Origin: JANSWP01 sp041941305
GTDB lineage: Bacteria > Bacteroidota > Bacteroidia > Chitinophagales > Saprospiraceae
Assembly (NCBI GenBank): GCA_041941305.1
Contig: JBGTQJ010000027.1
Span: forward strand, 62,001-126,000
DNA length: 64,000 bases
Direction: 5' to 3'
Shown: piece after piece, positions 12,201 through 19,696 of the stretch
Numbering within the stretch: the first letter of the stretch is position 1
How the letters are laid out: every line of letters begins with the position of its first letter
Notes under the pieces: model-generated
Database searches by the model: none
The model's input: only the letters and a program-made list of their open reading frames with translations
What the model was told of the DNA's origin: nothing
Program-made: the position numbers and the translations under genes

Positions 12201-15200
12201 AAAAACATCAATATTACCGTAAATCCCTCCCCGGGCATATCTGCTTCCAGCAATAGCCCTGTACAAGGGGGAGACAACCTGAATTTAACAGAAAATGGAG
12301 GAACGGCAGTTGCATGGCAATGGTCTGGACCCAATGGTTTTAGTTCTACAGAATCTAATCCAACAATCACGAATGTAACAGGGGACGCAACGGGGTTTTA
12401 CAATGTCGTGGTAACTGATGACAATGGCTGTACAGCCGAAGAAGAAATATTTGCCGTAGTAGCAGTCGGTCCAATCACCGTTTATAGCAACAGCCCGCTT
12501 TGCGAAGGAGAAGATTTGATGTTAAATGAAATTGGCGGACAAGCCATCAGCTGGCAATGGGAAGGACCCAATGGTTTTAACTCTTCTGATCAATTTCCAA
12601 TAATTGCAGGAATTAATCCATCTCAGGCAGGAACTTATTCGGTGACCATCACTGATGATATCGGAACAACCCATACGGCTGACTTGAATGTGGAAGTAGG
12701 CAATGTGCCAGATGCAATGGTTGCCGCAAGTATAACAGAGATGTGCCAGGGTGGAACCATTGAATTAATGGAAACAGGAGGCAATGCGACCGAATGGACC
12801 TGGACAGGTCCGGCAGGTTTCCAGTCGGGAAATCAAAACCCAAATTTTGTAAATGCCAACTCTAATAATTCTGGAAATTATACTGTCACGGTAAGCAATG
12901 ACAATGGATGTACTGCTTCGGCGGATATCAATATTACTGTTTTTCCAAATCCTGAAATCAATATTGAAACTTCTGACCTTCTTTGTGAAGGAGCAAACAT
13001 TCAATTAAACGAAAATGGTGGAGCAGCCTTAAGCTGGCAATGGAGTGGACCTGGAGGTTTTCAATCTTCTATTCAAAATCCACAAATCACCAATGCCAAT
13101 ACGGCTTTAAGCGGAACTTACGCTGTGTCCATTACGGATGACAACAATTGCAGTGATTCAGCTGACATCAACTTAATCGTCAACCCGCTTCCAATGGTGC
13201 AAGCAAACAATAATAGTCCGGTTTGTGAAAATACGACTCTTCAGTTGGAAGAAACACAAGGAGATGGGATTGCCTGGTCCTGGGTAGGTCCAGGAGGATT
13301 GTCCTCAGACCAACAAAATCCTTTCTTTGATGATATTCCCGGCTCCGCGGCGGGAGTTTGGACAGTGATGGTCACTGATGGAAATGGCTGCGCCAATTCA
13401 GCTCAAACTCCTGTACAAATCGATGACGCTCCTTCAATTGCAGCAATGGGAGCAGATGAAGTTTGTCTTGGAGAGGCTGTACAATTCTCAGAATCGGGAG
13501 GAGAAGCACAAAGCTGGCAATGGACAGGACCCAATGGGTTTAGCTCGTCGGAACAAAATCCGGAATTGACGGATGTACCCTTAAATGCATCTGGACTGTA
13601 TGCAGTTGAAATAACGGGAAGTAATGGATGTATTGCTGAAGCTGATTTGAACTTAATGGTGCATGCACTTCCAAATGCAGCAATTCAAAGCATTTCACCA
13701 CCTTGCGAAGGCGCTGATTTAGAGCTGGAAGAAAATGGGAATGATGCAACTTCCTGGCTATGGAATGGTCCGAATGGCTTCGCTTCAATGGAACAAAATC
13801 CCGTATTGGGGAATATAGATGCTTCTAATTCTGGTCTGTATGAAGTATTGATAGAAGATGCAAATGGCTGCGCAAATACAGTTTCATTAAACATCGATGT
13901 ATTTCCTACCCCTGAAATAGAAATGAACGGAAACGGTCCGCTCTGTGAAGGAGACGATTTGATGCTGACCGAAAGTGCCGGAGATGCTGTAGACTGGGTA
14001 TGGGAAGGTCCCAACTTTTTCCTTTCTACACAACAAAATCCGGTGCTAACAGGTGTCATCCCCAATGACGGCGGACTCTATGAATTGACGATTACAGATG
14101 CAAACGGCTGTACAGCTTCAGCTAGTTTAGATATCCCAGTCAATTCATTGCCAGTACTTGAAATAGACGACCTCGACAATTTCTATTGTTTTGATAATAA
14201 CAGCACTGTTTTGATTTCGGGAACACCTGTAGACGGCAATTTTTCAATTAATTCAGCACAAGGCTTAAATGATTTGGGGAATGGAACTGCGGAATTGGTA
14301 CTCACTGATTTAGTTCCGGGAGATTATTGGATCACTTATAGTTTTACAGATATCAACGGTTGTGCAAATAGCATTGATTCAACCGTCACCAGAAGAGATT
14401 TAGTGAATATTGATATTGGTTCCAACGCTGTGAATTGCGAAGGAGAGGATCTGGAATTGACAGAAACTGGTGGTAGTGCGGTCAATTGGGATTGGACAGG
14501 ACCCAACAGTTTTACTTCTAATGACCAAAATCCTGTTATCTCGAATGTCCCATTGGCATCTGGAGGAATTTATTCAGTGGTGATTTCTGATGATGTTGGT
14601 TGTACCAATTCTGATATGCTCACAATCAATATTTTCCCTCAACCAAATATTGCGATCTCTAGCAATGACCCTTTATGTGAAGGAACTGACCTAAATCTGA
14701 TGGAAACTGGCGGAGATGCCATCGATTGGCAATGGACAGGTCCTTCTGGATTCAATTCTAATGAACAAAGCCCATCCATCTTTTCTGCTACATTGAATGC
14801 TACCGGAGATTATATACTCACAATTACTGGTAGCAATGGCTGTACTGCCGAGCAAACTCAAAGTATCCTAATCAATGCCCTTCCCCAGGTGGACTTCCTG
14901 AACCTGGAAGATGGTTATTGTCAGAATTTGGCGACGCCAAGCATCATCAATAGCAATCAGTCAGGAGGAATATTTACCATAAGTGGCGGGCAAGGTCTAA
15001 ATGATAATGGCAATGGTTCAGCAGAATTGTTTCCTGAAATACTGCCAGTTGGCACCTATGAACTCACTTTTTCTTTTACCGATGTGAATAATTGTTCGGC
15101 TGAAACTACTCAAAACCTGGAGATATATGATACGCCTGATGTAGTCGCAGAAATGGATGGCATTCCCTGCAATGAACAAGAACATTTTACATTGCTGGAA

Positions 15201-15896
15201 ACGGGAGGAGATGGCAGTACCTGGGAATGGTCGGGTCCATCAGGATTCAGCTCTACGGAACAGAATCCAACCCTTAGCACCGGAGGCGATGTCAATGGAC
15301 TTTATACAGTACTTATCACTGATGACCAGGGTTGCACAAATTTAGACAGCATTGACATTGAATTAGTCGATGGTTCCTCATTTATCAGTAATTTCCTGAT
15401 TGCCGGTACAGCCTGTGCGGGAGATACGGTACATCTCATCGAAGCTTCAGAGACCACACTCATTCCAACTGCCATTTTCTGGGATTTGGGAGATGGTAAC
15501 ACCAGTACAGATCGGGATCCGGTTCATATTTACGAGAATGCTGGTGACTATATGATTCAGGTAGAAGTTTTTGATGAGGCTTGTGGCAATTTATCTATTG
15601 AAAAATTAATTGAAGTGCAGAATTGTAGAAGGACAGCGGAGCCTGATCAGATAATTGAAGCCTCCGTCTTTCCAAATCCCACTTCAGGAGATTTCAGACT
15701 AAATGTGTTATTGTCAGAGAAAGAAAGCATCCTGATAGAAATTTTCGATGCTCAAGGGCAGTTGATTCAATTGCATCGCAATCATAATCAATCGAAGTAT
15801 GATGCATCCTTAACCCTGGAGCATACTGGAATATATCTGGTCAAAGTCAGAACCTTACACGATGAGAAAGTATTCAAGGTTCTGGTTTATCCGTAG
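3210..15896 (+). CDS. Giant T9SS-secreted adhesin with ~32 Ig-like repeats
   Basis: A 4228-residue surface protein. A signal peptide (hydrophobic core MIAFLGFFLLLFNASLA) is preceded by 28 extra residues, so translation may really start at the ATG at 3294. Order: LamG/concanavalin A-like domain (~47-215); choice-of-anchor-D-like beta-sandwich (~288-413); a second LamG-like region (~424-670); a third region with the motifs GIGRDD and LNQKQSQSVN seen in large Bacteroidota adhesins (~834-1240); an Ig-like domain; ~32 tandem Ig-like repeats of ~80 residues (~1337-4055), each with CEG near its start, W.W.GPNGF in the middle and GCTN near its end; a PKD-like domain (FWDLGDGNTS); and a T9SS type A sorting domain beginning VFPNPTSGDF (~4152-4228). 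The architecture says cell-surface adhesion, perhaps to polysaccharide. The ligand is unknown. Two variant modules interrupt the array near residues 3650 and 3900. Confidence 0.9.
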   Translation: MQTYSTLELREHSTELRGNHFVRSLKVKMIAFLGFFLLLFNASLAQQGEALDFDGFFDYVESTNNLGIAGNAARTMECWVKVVPTNLFNEHIINWGGTTTGTSFGFYQTFNSELVFYGFDAINIDYKTGFFFDNNWHHIAASFDGTTVRTFVDGVETPVSNQNIALFTVDGPLVLGAREDIMPLATYSNLQMDEVRIWNRALCQAEIIAQMNCELVGNESNLVLYYNFNQGIAGGDNGSGCPNNNPCENTVQDLTSNNNDGILDPFFTLNGPTSNFVGSSGAGTGPCPVPTLPIVEISGNGMVIGDGDDSPTLDDHTDFGGTGLGSSITRTFTITNVGTASLNLTGNPLVEITGANAADFSVTVLPNTPIAPSNSTTFTIEFSPSFLSTHSATIGIDSDDCILDSYTFDIQGTGLNVNGPANVSNGIKLWLTASDPDGDGNPNNNPSDGSNINTWTDISGNGNNATVLGGQNAPVYGSDPTEQINGQPVLQFSRVFDHLGSVLEVPGLDIRSSVLEDVTIITVYRQGAIDVVNENQGLWGVDNGDFDRFYLSNFVATQEGGLSVGLPTAFVDVPNSGVVGLTRLLSVIYDGGAGNADGSEIFFNGHSVETTTDNTNTTDSQTSFRIGFDGDNSAFNGDIAEVIVYCRKLTDCEIEQINIELGNKYGSNFVDLSPHYDFDANYGNDINGIGKLVTTACGTTLTIDEAESSIITIDNPSSNNIIGEFLTLGHDGAGFGISTETPAGFDERIQQVWRADEDGNLGTVDICFDMSNTGISLTDVFDLALLIDTDDGNFSNSTVETNGASLSGNTICFTGINFNNGDFITLATKRQKGKQLWFRADEGVNNGGAPINAGPVDQWENQLNNPFLADITQNNANKQPNLQSDVVNFNPAVQFDGNDDFLQKTGLLGGQLLTTDKNTAIFVGRLHSGTTAFQFEHNSNNRLAFELSGTKARLDFPNDTDGQMISGKDVNNQFRILTLRVNGNDNSLFVDGNIDNAISTVSTADLSKAYTLQLGKAVNSSSFAKVDFAELMVFNEFLTSGDRNIMESYLALKYGITLEQGFFGQDYIASDGNTKMFNAIDMFGFLHDVTGIGRDDNSDLNQKQSQSVNTDAIVAIGLGSIETTNAANSNSFDNDLEFLTWANDDGAPDANNTTTTQLPAAVNERMTRIWKVEENNGDVGDVEIQFDLTGLGFDNCYPDVSDYFLLIDSDTDFSDATAIAANSYNNDVASFQNIDFEDGDHFTIAFNVSEPDAPSISGDLELCFGEMTTLTLSGDLNDADEWHWYEGTCGNVQIGTGTSIAVSPGVTTTYSVRAEGTCLIEPGTCTTVTVVVHPTPDAAAASNSPICEDETLQLFETAGDAAAWNWEGPDNFSSNSQNPTIVLAKPIASGTYHVTITDIHGCTNTASTDVTVFPKPQVDVSSNSPICEDETLQLFETAGDALAWNWDGPDNFNSNLQNPSIVLAKPIASGTYQVTITDINGCTNTASTDVTVFPKPQIDVFNNSPVCEGALVVLQEQGNEAISWQWSGPNGFSSNLQVPVIINSDPSDSGIYSVTITDINTCTNTASTTVIVHPTPDVSTTSNSPICEGDNLQLQETAGDAVSWLWSGPNGFSSNLQNPTIVAATPINSGTYNVTITDINGCVNYSNLDFTVHPTPDVAAHATSPICEGDNLLIEENAGDAISWQWTGPDGFSSNLQSLSIADVELLNAGTYQLTITDVNTCTNTDQTDVIVHSKPTTNTYSNSPICEFEDMVISLSGGNATSWDWTGPNGFSHSGQAVFIPNATVLNAGIYSVTIEDANNCTNVYDIDMVIMPGPPASPDYNAPACVGKDLELSANSTGALFYNWTGPNGFASNQQNPVIPSATSANSGTYTLIATDGNTCYSINTLNIDVNEPSAEAINNGPLCSGEDLNLMEIAGDGVSWLWSGPNGFSSNQQNPTINNVNLGNQGNYSVTITNSEGCTTAATTDVVIGADFSAVITSNAPVCVDEALELNETSGQGVSWQWSGPNGFASNFQNNTLTNITLADAGTYTVTVTNSGGCSKTAMMTITVLDRPLVQAENNGPVCEGTNLELNEVGGDAASWIWDGPNGFFSGAQSITLNNIFPSAAGTYSVTITAANGCTNEASTDVIVLNQPDIFLWSNSPVPIGGDIELSEAAGDANLWSWAGPNGFSSNLQNPDITNVGPLYSGDYFVTITAPNGCTNSSSINVLVTSDLAIVEANDPLCEGETLALMETGGFATSWLWTGPNGFSSSEQNPVITNATSNASGLYSVTVNTIFGTTASADLDVVINPIPNVFIPPTDDVCEGNQITLTETGGDATNWQWTGPGGFSSNEQNPILFNPVSGNYSVIIEDANNCTNTASVNITVLPSPNIEVTSSGDVCEGASIELFESGGAAANWQWTGPNNFNSTEQNPLIDDSETLNSGLYEVLITDNNGCTNTESIDLTVYATPTVSVAANHPLCEGADLELNENGGAATSWQWTGPNGFASNEQNPQIQNTDLTNAGNYAVSIIDQNGCANSTSLDVQIRPNPNIIIAQNDPLCEGDDLQLNEIAGDAIDWQWNGPGGFTSNEQNPLVANASAGAYEVLVTDAEGCTSESSTDVTVFALPTAMANSNASLCEGASILLEENGGQAVSWQWSGPNGFSSSIQNPVADDAFPFQSGTYHVTITDANSCTSESSTDVIVHPLPAVLTEQNGLSCENGVVEILESAGDAISWQWIGPNGFNSTDQSFSLSDLNPSNTGTYTVIITDVNACENSAMVELEVHPLPEVATIPDAQACENESFNLVENGGEATQWQWSGPAGFNSSLQNPTLNDLDISNAGTYQVVVTDDNGCSSVSSTLLTINTAPMIGITGKEAICVGEEISLIENEGAAVDWSWMGPNNFNSTNQQINIPNATQTEAGLYSVAITGANGCTNSSEIDIEVRTQPNIEVTGDMDLCEGMQLQLSEVGGEASNWLWEGPNGFGATNQNPAISNITTAASGNYSVSITDDAGCQNDKNINITVNPSPGISASSNSPVQGGDNLNLTENGGTAVAWQWSGPNGFSSTESNPTITNVTGDATGFYNVVVTDDNGCTAEEEIFAVVAVGPITVYSNSPLCEGEDLMLNEIGGQAISWQWEGPNGFNSSDQFPIIAGINPSQAGTYSVTITDDIGTTHTADLNVEVGNVPDAMVAASITEMCQGGTIELMETGGNATEWTWTGPAGFQSGNQNPNFVNANSNNSGNYTVTVSNDNGCTASADINITVFPNPEINIETSDLLCEGANIQLNENGGAALSWQWSGPGGFQSSIQNPQITNANTALSGTYAVSITDDNNCSDSADINLIVNPLPMVQANNNSPVCENTTLQLEETQGDGIAWSWVGPGGLSSDQQNPFFDDIPGSAAGVWTVMVTDGNGCANSAQTPVQIDDAPSIAAMGADEVCLGEAVQFSESGGEAQSWQWTGPNGFSSSEQNPELTDVPLNASGLYAVEITGSNGCIAEADLNLMVHALPNAAIQSISPPCEGADLELEENGNDATSWLWNGPNGFASMEQNPVLGNIDASNSGLYEVLIEDANGCANTVSLNIDVFPTPEIEMNGNGPLCEGDDLMLTESAGDAVDWVWEGPNFFLSTQQNPVLTGVIPNDGGLYELTITDANGCTASASLDIPVNSLPVLEIDDLDNFYCFDNNSTVLISGTPVDGNFSINSAQGLNDLGNGTAELVLTDLVPGDYWITYSFTDINGCANSIDSTVTRRDLVNIDIGSNAVNCEGEDLELTETGGSAVNWDWTGPNSFTSNDQNPVISNVPLASGGIYSVVISDDVGCTNSDMLTINIFPQPNIAISSNDPLCEGTDLNLMETGGDAIDWQWTGPSGFNSNEQSPSIFSATLNATGDYILTITGSNGCTAEQTQSILINALPQVDFLNLEDGYCQNLATPSIINSNQSGGIFTISGGQGLNDNGNGSAELFPEILPVGTYELTFSFTDVNNCSAETTQNLEIYDTPDVVAEMDGIPCNEQEHFTLLETGGDGSTWEWSGPSGFSSTEQNPTLSTGGDVNGLYTVLITDDQGCTNLDSIDIELVDGSSFISNFLIAGTACAGDTVHLIEASETTLIPTAIFWDLGDGNTSTDRDPVHIYENAGDYMIQVEVFDEACGNLSIEKLIEVQNCRRTAEPDQIIEASVFPNPTSGDFRLNVLLSEKESILIEIFDAQGQLIQLHRNHNQSKYDASLTLEHTGIYLVKVRTLHDEKVFKVLVYP
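7218..15374 (+). repeat. Coding tandem array of ~240-bp Ig-like repeats
   Basis: About 34 consecutive units, mostly 240 bp with a few shorter by 3-12 bp, encode the Ig-like repeats of the giant adhesin. By reading I count 32 canonical units and two variant units (around 14155-14400 and 14880-15130). Units 1 and 2 (7218-7457, 7458-7697) are nearly identical in protein but differ at many synonymous sites, so the likeness is kept by selection or is not very recent. Long reading frames on the opposite strand within this array are by-products of the repeat. Confidence 0.9.
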
Positions 15897-15980
15897 CACG
15901 GCTCTCCAGAGCCGTACCTTTTCGTCCTCTTTTTAAAACTTACACCTTCAAATCCTGCACGGTTCTGGAGAGCCGTGCTA
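15894..15980. repeat. Inverted repeat after the giant adhesin
   Basis: The arms 15894-15917 and 15957-15980 (TAGCACGGCTCTCCAGAGCC and its counterpart) match at 22 of 24 positions and bracket a 39-base spacer. The left arm begins at the stop codon of the adhesin gene. Each arm is also partly self-complementary. The rest of this 315-bp gap (15981-16211) is AT-rich just before the next gene and shows no clear signal. Probable terminator or extragenic palindrome. Confidence 0.6.
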
Positions 15981-16211
15981 CTTTGATCTCAAAAATCAAC
16001 CATCGCTCCATTTTTTGGCTTTTTTCAAAATACCTACCAACACCGTATTACCTTTTAAAGCTTCATAGGATTTTATTGTAGATCCAATATGATCAACCCA
16101 AACATCAATTCCATATCATCTTATTCCAAACCAGCTAAAACTTGCTCCGCTATTGAATTGGGAGCTATTCTAAGGAACTAAACATTTATATAAATAAAAA
16201 ATAAATATATT

Positions 16212-18062
16212 ATGAAGAAACTTACACCCTACCCTACCAAAGGCTATCAAGCAATTTCCTTACTTTTTTCTCTCCTTATCGCTTTTTCTTTAAATGCCCA
16301 ACCAGGAGAGACCCTTAACTTTGATGGCACCAACGACTATGTAACCATGGGGGACGTCAATCAATTGGACGGCATTGCTCAAATGACACTGGAAACCTGG
16401 ATTTTTCCAACAACCTTGTCCGGAACTAACAGGAGGTTGATAAGCAAAGGCAATACAGGATCTTTTGACGACATGTGGATTTTTAGCCAAAGAGTAGGGA
16501 CGGATGAGGTTCTTTTTGCCATAGATGATAATGCCACAGCCAATGATGGCGTATTGATTACTGATGTCAATGCACTAACTGTTAATACCTGGACTCACGT
16601 TGCTGTGGTTTTTGATGGCACACAGGCAAATAACATTGATAAGGTCGAAGTATATATCGATGGAGTGGAAGTAGCTGATGCTGATAAGATTATATCTGGT
16701 ACTTTTCCGCCAACCACCTCAGCGAATAATATCAATAACCTTGTTTTAGGTGCTCGCTCAAATGGTACCAATCCCAATAATAATAATTTTGAAGGGTCGA
16801 TGGACGAAACTCGCATCTGGACACGTGCCCTGTGTCAGGCTGAAATCCTGAGTCGAATGAATTGCGAACTTTCAGGCACGGAAACTGGATTAGAGGCTTA
16901 TTATCAATTCAATGAAGGCCTTGCCTTAGCAAACAATGCCGGTATTAACAATCTTCCGGATATATCTGGGAATGGTCACGATGGCACACTTATAAACTTC
17001 TCTCTCAATGGTACTACTTCCAACTGGGTTGCCCCCGGAGCGGTCACAACAGGAGTTTTCTGTGGCCCAGTCCCAATTTGTTGCCCTGATGCTGATGGCG
17101 ACTCTTATACTGATGCAAGTTGTGGAGGAACAGATTGCGATGACAATGATGCCTCCATCAATCCAGCCGCTATAGAAATTTGCGACGGCATCGACAACAA
17201 CTGCGATGGTCAAATTGATGAGGGAACGGTGGGTTCTACTTTTGTAGGCAATATCACCTTTATCAGCCAAGCCCAGGTAGATGCATTCCTACCTTGTTAT
17301 AGCATTATTGATGGCAATGTGTCCTTTATTGGTTCCAATATTAACAATCTCTCAGCAATGAGTGCAGTGGAAAAAATCACAGGATTTCTGGTAGTCAAAC
17401 AAACTTTTATTGCTGATTTTTCCGGTTTTGACAATTTAGCAGAGGTGGGTGACAGGTTTGACATGATATTTAACTCAAAACTCGAAAACCTAAGTGGGCT
17501 GGAATCGCTTCTCGATATTGGAGGTAGATTGTATCTACAAGGCAACAACACCAAAATGACCAGCCTGTCAGGTCTCGATAATCTGGCGAGTATTGGTGGA
17601 GATCTTTACCTGTTCTTCAATTTCTTCCTCACCGATTGCTGTCCTGTAGAACCCTTGATTCCTACAGGAGTTGGTGGCAATACAATCATCGCAGCCAATG
17701 GCAATGGCTGCCAAAATGTAGCTGCCATCCAACAAGCTTGCAATGGACAACCCATCATCATCAATGTGGATGAAACCAATATCTTCCAGAATTTCGATGC
17801 CATGCAATCTGAAAAAATTCAAACCCATATTTATCCAAACCCAACAAATGACATCCTCAATGTACTAGTCCTGGATAGTTTTGAAAGTGGAAAAATGACC
17901 TTGCTCAGTAGTATGGGACAAATCATACTAGAAAGGGAATTGAAAAAAGACAATTTTTATAGCCTTTCTGTGGACGATTATGCTCCTGGCTTGTACTTCC
18001 TGCATATCGAGGTAGATGGAAATACACAAACTGAAAAAGTGATGATTCAGAGTATGTTTTAA
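16212..18062 (+). CDS. LamG / MopE-motif / L-domain protein with T9SS sorting domain
   Basis: A 616-residue secreted protein. Signal peptide (~1-30, ending SLNAQ), then a LamG-like domain (~31-215) clearly paralogous to the first domain of the neighbouring giant adhesin (both share NRALCQAEI and MNCEL). Next is a putative metal-binding motif of the MopE kind (~293-340: GTDCDDNDASINP, CDGIDNNCDG), which in this family is thought to bind Ca2+ through its aspartates. A leucine-rich, receptor-L-domain-like segment follows (~345-480: repeated LsGl..L..IGG.L.l). The C terminus is a T9SS type A sorting domain (IYPNPTNDILNVLVL). It is most likely a surface or matrix protein; the ligand is unknown. 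The ATG at 16212 directly starts the signal peptide. Confidence 0.85.
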   Translation: MKKLTPYPTKGYQAISLLFSLLIAFSLNAQPGETLNFDGTNDYVTMGDVNQLDGIAQMTLETWIFPTTLSGTNRRLISKGNTGSFDDMWIFSQRVGTDEVLFAIDDNATANDGVLITDVNALTVNTWTHVAVVFDGTQANNIDKVEVYIDGVEVADADKIISGTFPPTTSANNINNLVLGARSNGTNPNNNNFEGSMDETRIWTRALCQAEILSRMNCELSGTETGLEAYYQFNEGLALANNAGINNLPDISGNGHDGTLINFSLNGTTSNWVAPGAVTTGVFCGPVPICCPDADGDSYTDASCGGTDCDDNDASINPAAIEICDGIDNNCDGQIDEGTVGSTFVGNITFISQAQVDAFLPCYSIIDGNVSFIGSNINNLSAMSAVEKITGFLVVKQTFIADFSGFDNLAEVGDRFDMIFNSKLENLSGLESLLDIGGRLYLQGNNTKMTSLSGLDNLASIGGDLYLFFNFFLTDCCPVEPLIPTGVGGNTIIAANGNGCQNVAAIQQACNGQPIIINVDETNIFQNFDAMQSEKIQTHIYPNPTNDILNVLVLDSFESGKMTLLSSMGQIILERELKKDNFYSLSVDDYAPGLYFLHIEVDGNTQTEKVMIQSMF

Positions 18063-18080
18063 TCAGAGAAGGCTTATATT

Positions 18081-18132
18081 AAGTTCAAGAATCAAGTTCA
18101 GGCAAAAAAACTTGAACTTGATTCTTGAACTT
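18081..18132. terminator. Perfect 20-bp inverted repeat between convergent genes
   Basis: Bases 18081-18100 and 18113-18132 are perfectly complementary (AAGTTCAAGAATCAAGTTCA), around a 12-base loop holding seven A's. It sits between the stops of two convergent genes, so a bidirectional terminator is the simplest reading. Confidence 0.7.
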
Positions 18133-18141
18133 GAACTTATA

Positions 18142-19581
18142 CTATTTACCCAGCACCTTAATCAAACTCCCCTTCTTCACTTGATCCGTCAATTTCATCC
18201 CATTGATCAGTGCCAGCTCTTCCAATTTGTCAGATTTGGTACCATGTGTTTTTAGTGCCGACTCTAACGTGCCATCTCGCGACACAGTTTTGATGCGTAC
18301 GCGATCGGGTTTTACATTGATTTTGGACTGGTCGGTTAGTTTCTTGAAATTGTTTCCAGTGCGTTCAAACTGGCTTTTGAAAGTTGGGAAATCTGCAATT
18401 TCTGCCAAACCTATCACTTTAAAAATCAAATTGTTGTATTGAATCAGGTAGGTCTTTAAGCGAATTTTGCTTTGCAGATCTGCTGTAAATATAGAAGCTT
18501 GCAAGCCATTCAAACGGGTATCTCTTGAGTCGATTACTTTGAGCGAATCTTTGGCAATCATAGCTTGTTTTGCAGCACCCAGGCTTTCTTCTTGAGCTAG
18601 GGTCAAAATAATCAAGGCTTTCCCTCCCTTATCTGCAATTTGTACTTGGGATGGGGTATTCACCGTTTGCCAATCACCTGGGTAAGGAAACTCAAATTTC
18701 ATCTCGGGATGATAAAATTTGCCATTCTCGAAATAGCCCTGACGTGGATCTTCACCGTAGGTAATGCCATCAATCATTCGCAGATAGGATTCCCGATTCA
18801 CTTTTAGACTGGCAGCATCTACTCCTGGTTTTGCCTGCTCTTTGGTAGATAGTGCATGCACTCTGTTGTAACGATCTCCTGGATCCGGATGCGTAGACAA
18901 AAAATTTGGAATGGCTTCTCCTTCGCCTCGCATTCTCGAGAGCGTTTGGAAAAAATCTGCCATTTGGTGAGAATCATAACCGATAGCAGTAGAATACTCC
19001 ACTCCTAATTTGTCAGATTGGCTCTCATGGTTTCTACTAAACTTCAGGAAGGTCAATTGCAAGGCAGCACCGCCCAAATCTGAGTAGTCTCTAAACTTTT
19101 CAGAAACCGCCAATCCCAAAACGAAACCTAAAGACAAGGCAGTTTGAGAAGTGTATTGCTTGGCAGAATGTCGAGCGGTGATATGACCGATTTCATGTCC
19201 CAGCACACCTGCAAATTCTGCTTCATTGTTGAAATGTGCCATGATGCCTCTGGTGAAATACACATAACCTCCGGGTACTGCAAAAGCATTGACGACGGGC
19301 GAATCCAGGATTCTAAATTTGTATTCCAGTTCTGGACGATGAGAAATCTTGCCCATTTCCTTGCCCTTCTCATTAATAAAATCCTGCATTTTCTGATCTT
19401 CATACAAACCGTAAAATGCGATAATTTCAGGGTCTGATTGTTTACCCAGGTTCATTTCCTGGCTTTCAGACATCAGGCTAAATTCTTTTTTACCGGTAAC
19501 GGGATTGTATGCACACTGCCAGTTGATGAGCATCATTAATGCTACCAGGGGAAGTGTCTTAATCACAGTTAGTTTTTTCAT
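18142..19581 (-). CDS. M48-family zinc metalloprotease
   Basis: A 479-residue protein of the BepA/YfgC-like M48 group, which acts in envelope protein quality control. The zinc motif HEIGH is at ~129-133 and the third ligand Glu lies in NHESQSD (~186). N-terminal hydrophobic signal; Cys23 (INWQC) could be a lipidation site, though Gln before the Cys is not a standard lipobox. The C-terminal ~60 residues (VRIKTVSRDG...GSLIKVLGK) resemble the LysM-like tail of secreted M48 proteases. The start at 19581 is chosen because it begins the signal peptide; an in-frame ATG 12 codons upstream is less likely. The gene converges on the LamG/MopE gene and diverges from the TPR gene. Confidence 0.88.
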   Translation of the reverse strand: MKKLTVIKTLPLVALMMLINWQCAYNPVTGKKEFSLMSESQEMNLGKQSDPEIIAFYGLYEDQKMQDFINEKGKEMGKISHRPELEYKFRILDSPVVNAFAVPGGYVYFTRGIMAHFNNEAEFAGVLGHEIGHITARHSAKQYTSQTALSLGFVLGLAVSEKFRDYSDLGGAALQLTFLKFSRNHESQSDKLGVEYSTAIGYDSHQMADFFQTLSRMRGEGEAIPNFLSTHPDPGDRYNRVHALSTKEQAKPGVDAASLKVNRESYLRMIDGITYGEDPRQGYFENGKFYHPEMKFEFPYPGDWQTVNTPSQVQIADKGGKALIILTLAQEESLGAAKQAMIAKDSLKVIDSRDTRLNGLQASIFTADLQSKIRLKTYLIQYNNLIFKVIGLAEIADFPTFKSQFERTGNNFKKLTDQSKINVKPDRVRIKTVSRDGTLESALKTHGTKSDKLEELALINGMKLTDQVKKGSLIKVLGK

Positions 19582-19669
19582 TATTTCAATTTTTATATGC
19601 CCTTTTGTAACCGCCAATTTTATTGGCTGGTTAAGGAACAGTAAAGAACCATTATTTTTTTCTACTATT

Positions 19670-19696
19670 TAGCTCGCCCAATGAATTGGGCGGCTA
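19670..19696. repeat. Short extragenic palindrome over a doubtful start codon
   Basis: CGCCCAAT-GA-ATTGGGCG is a perfect 8-bp inverted repeat, extended by TAGC/GCTA with one bulged base to 12 bp. The only ATG of the following reading frame before its TPR region lies in the centre of this palindrome, which makes that ATG doubtful as a real start. Confidence 0.5.

Noticed and set aside
7218..15374. The regular repeat spacing suggested a CRISPR array or satellite DNA
   Set aside because: The units are 240 bp, keep one open frame throughout and vary at codon third positions, so they are coding protein repeats.
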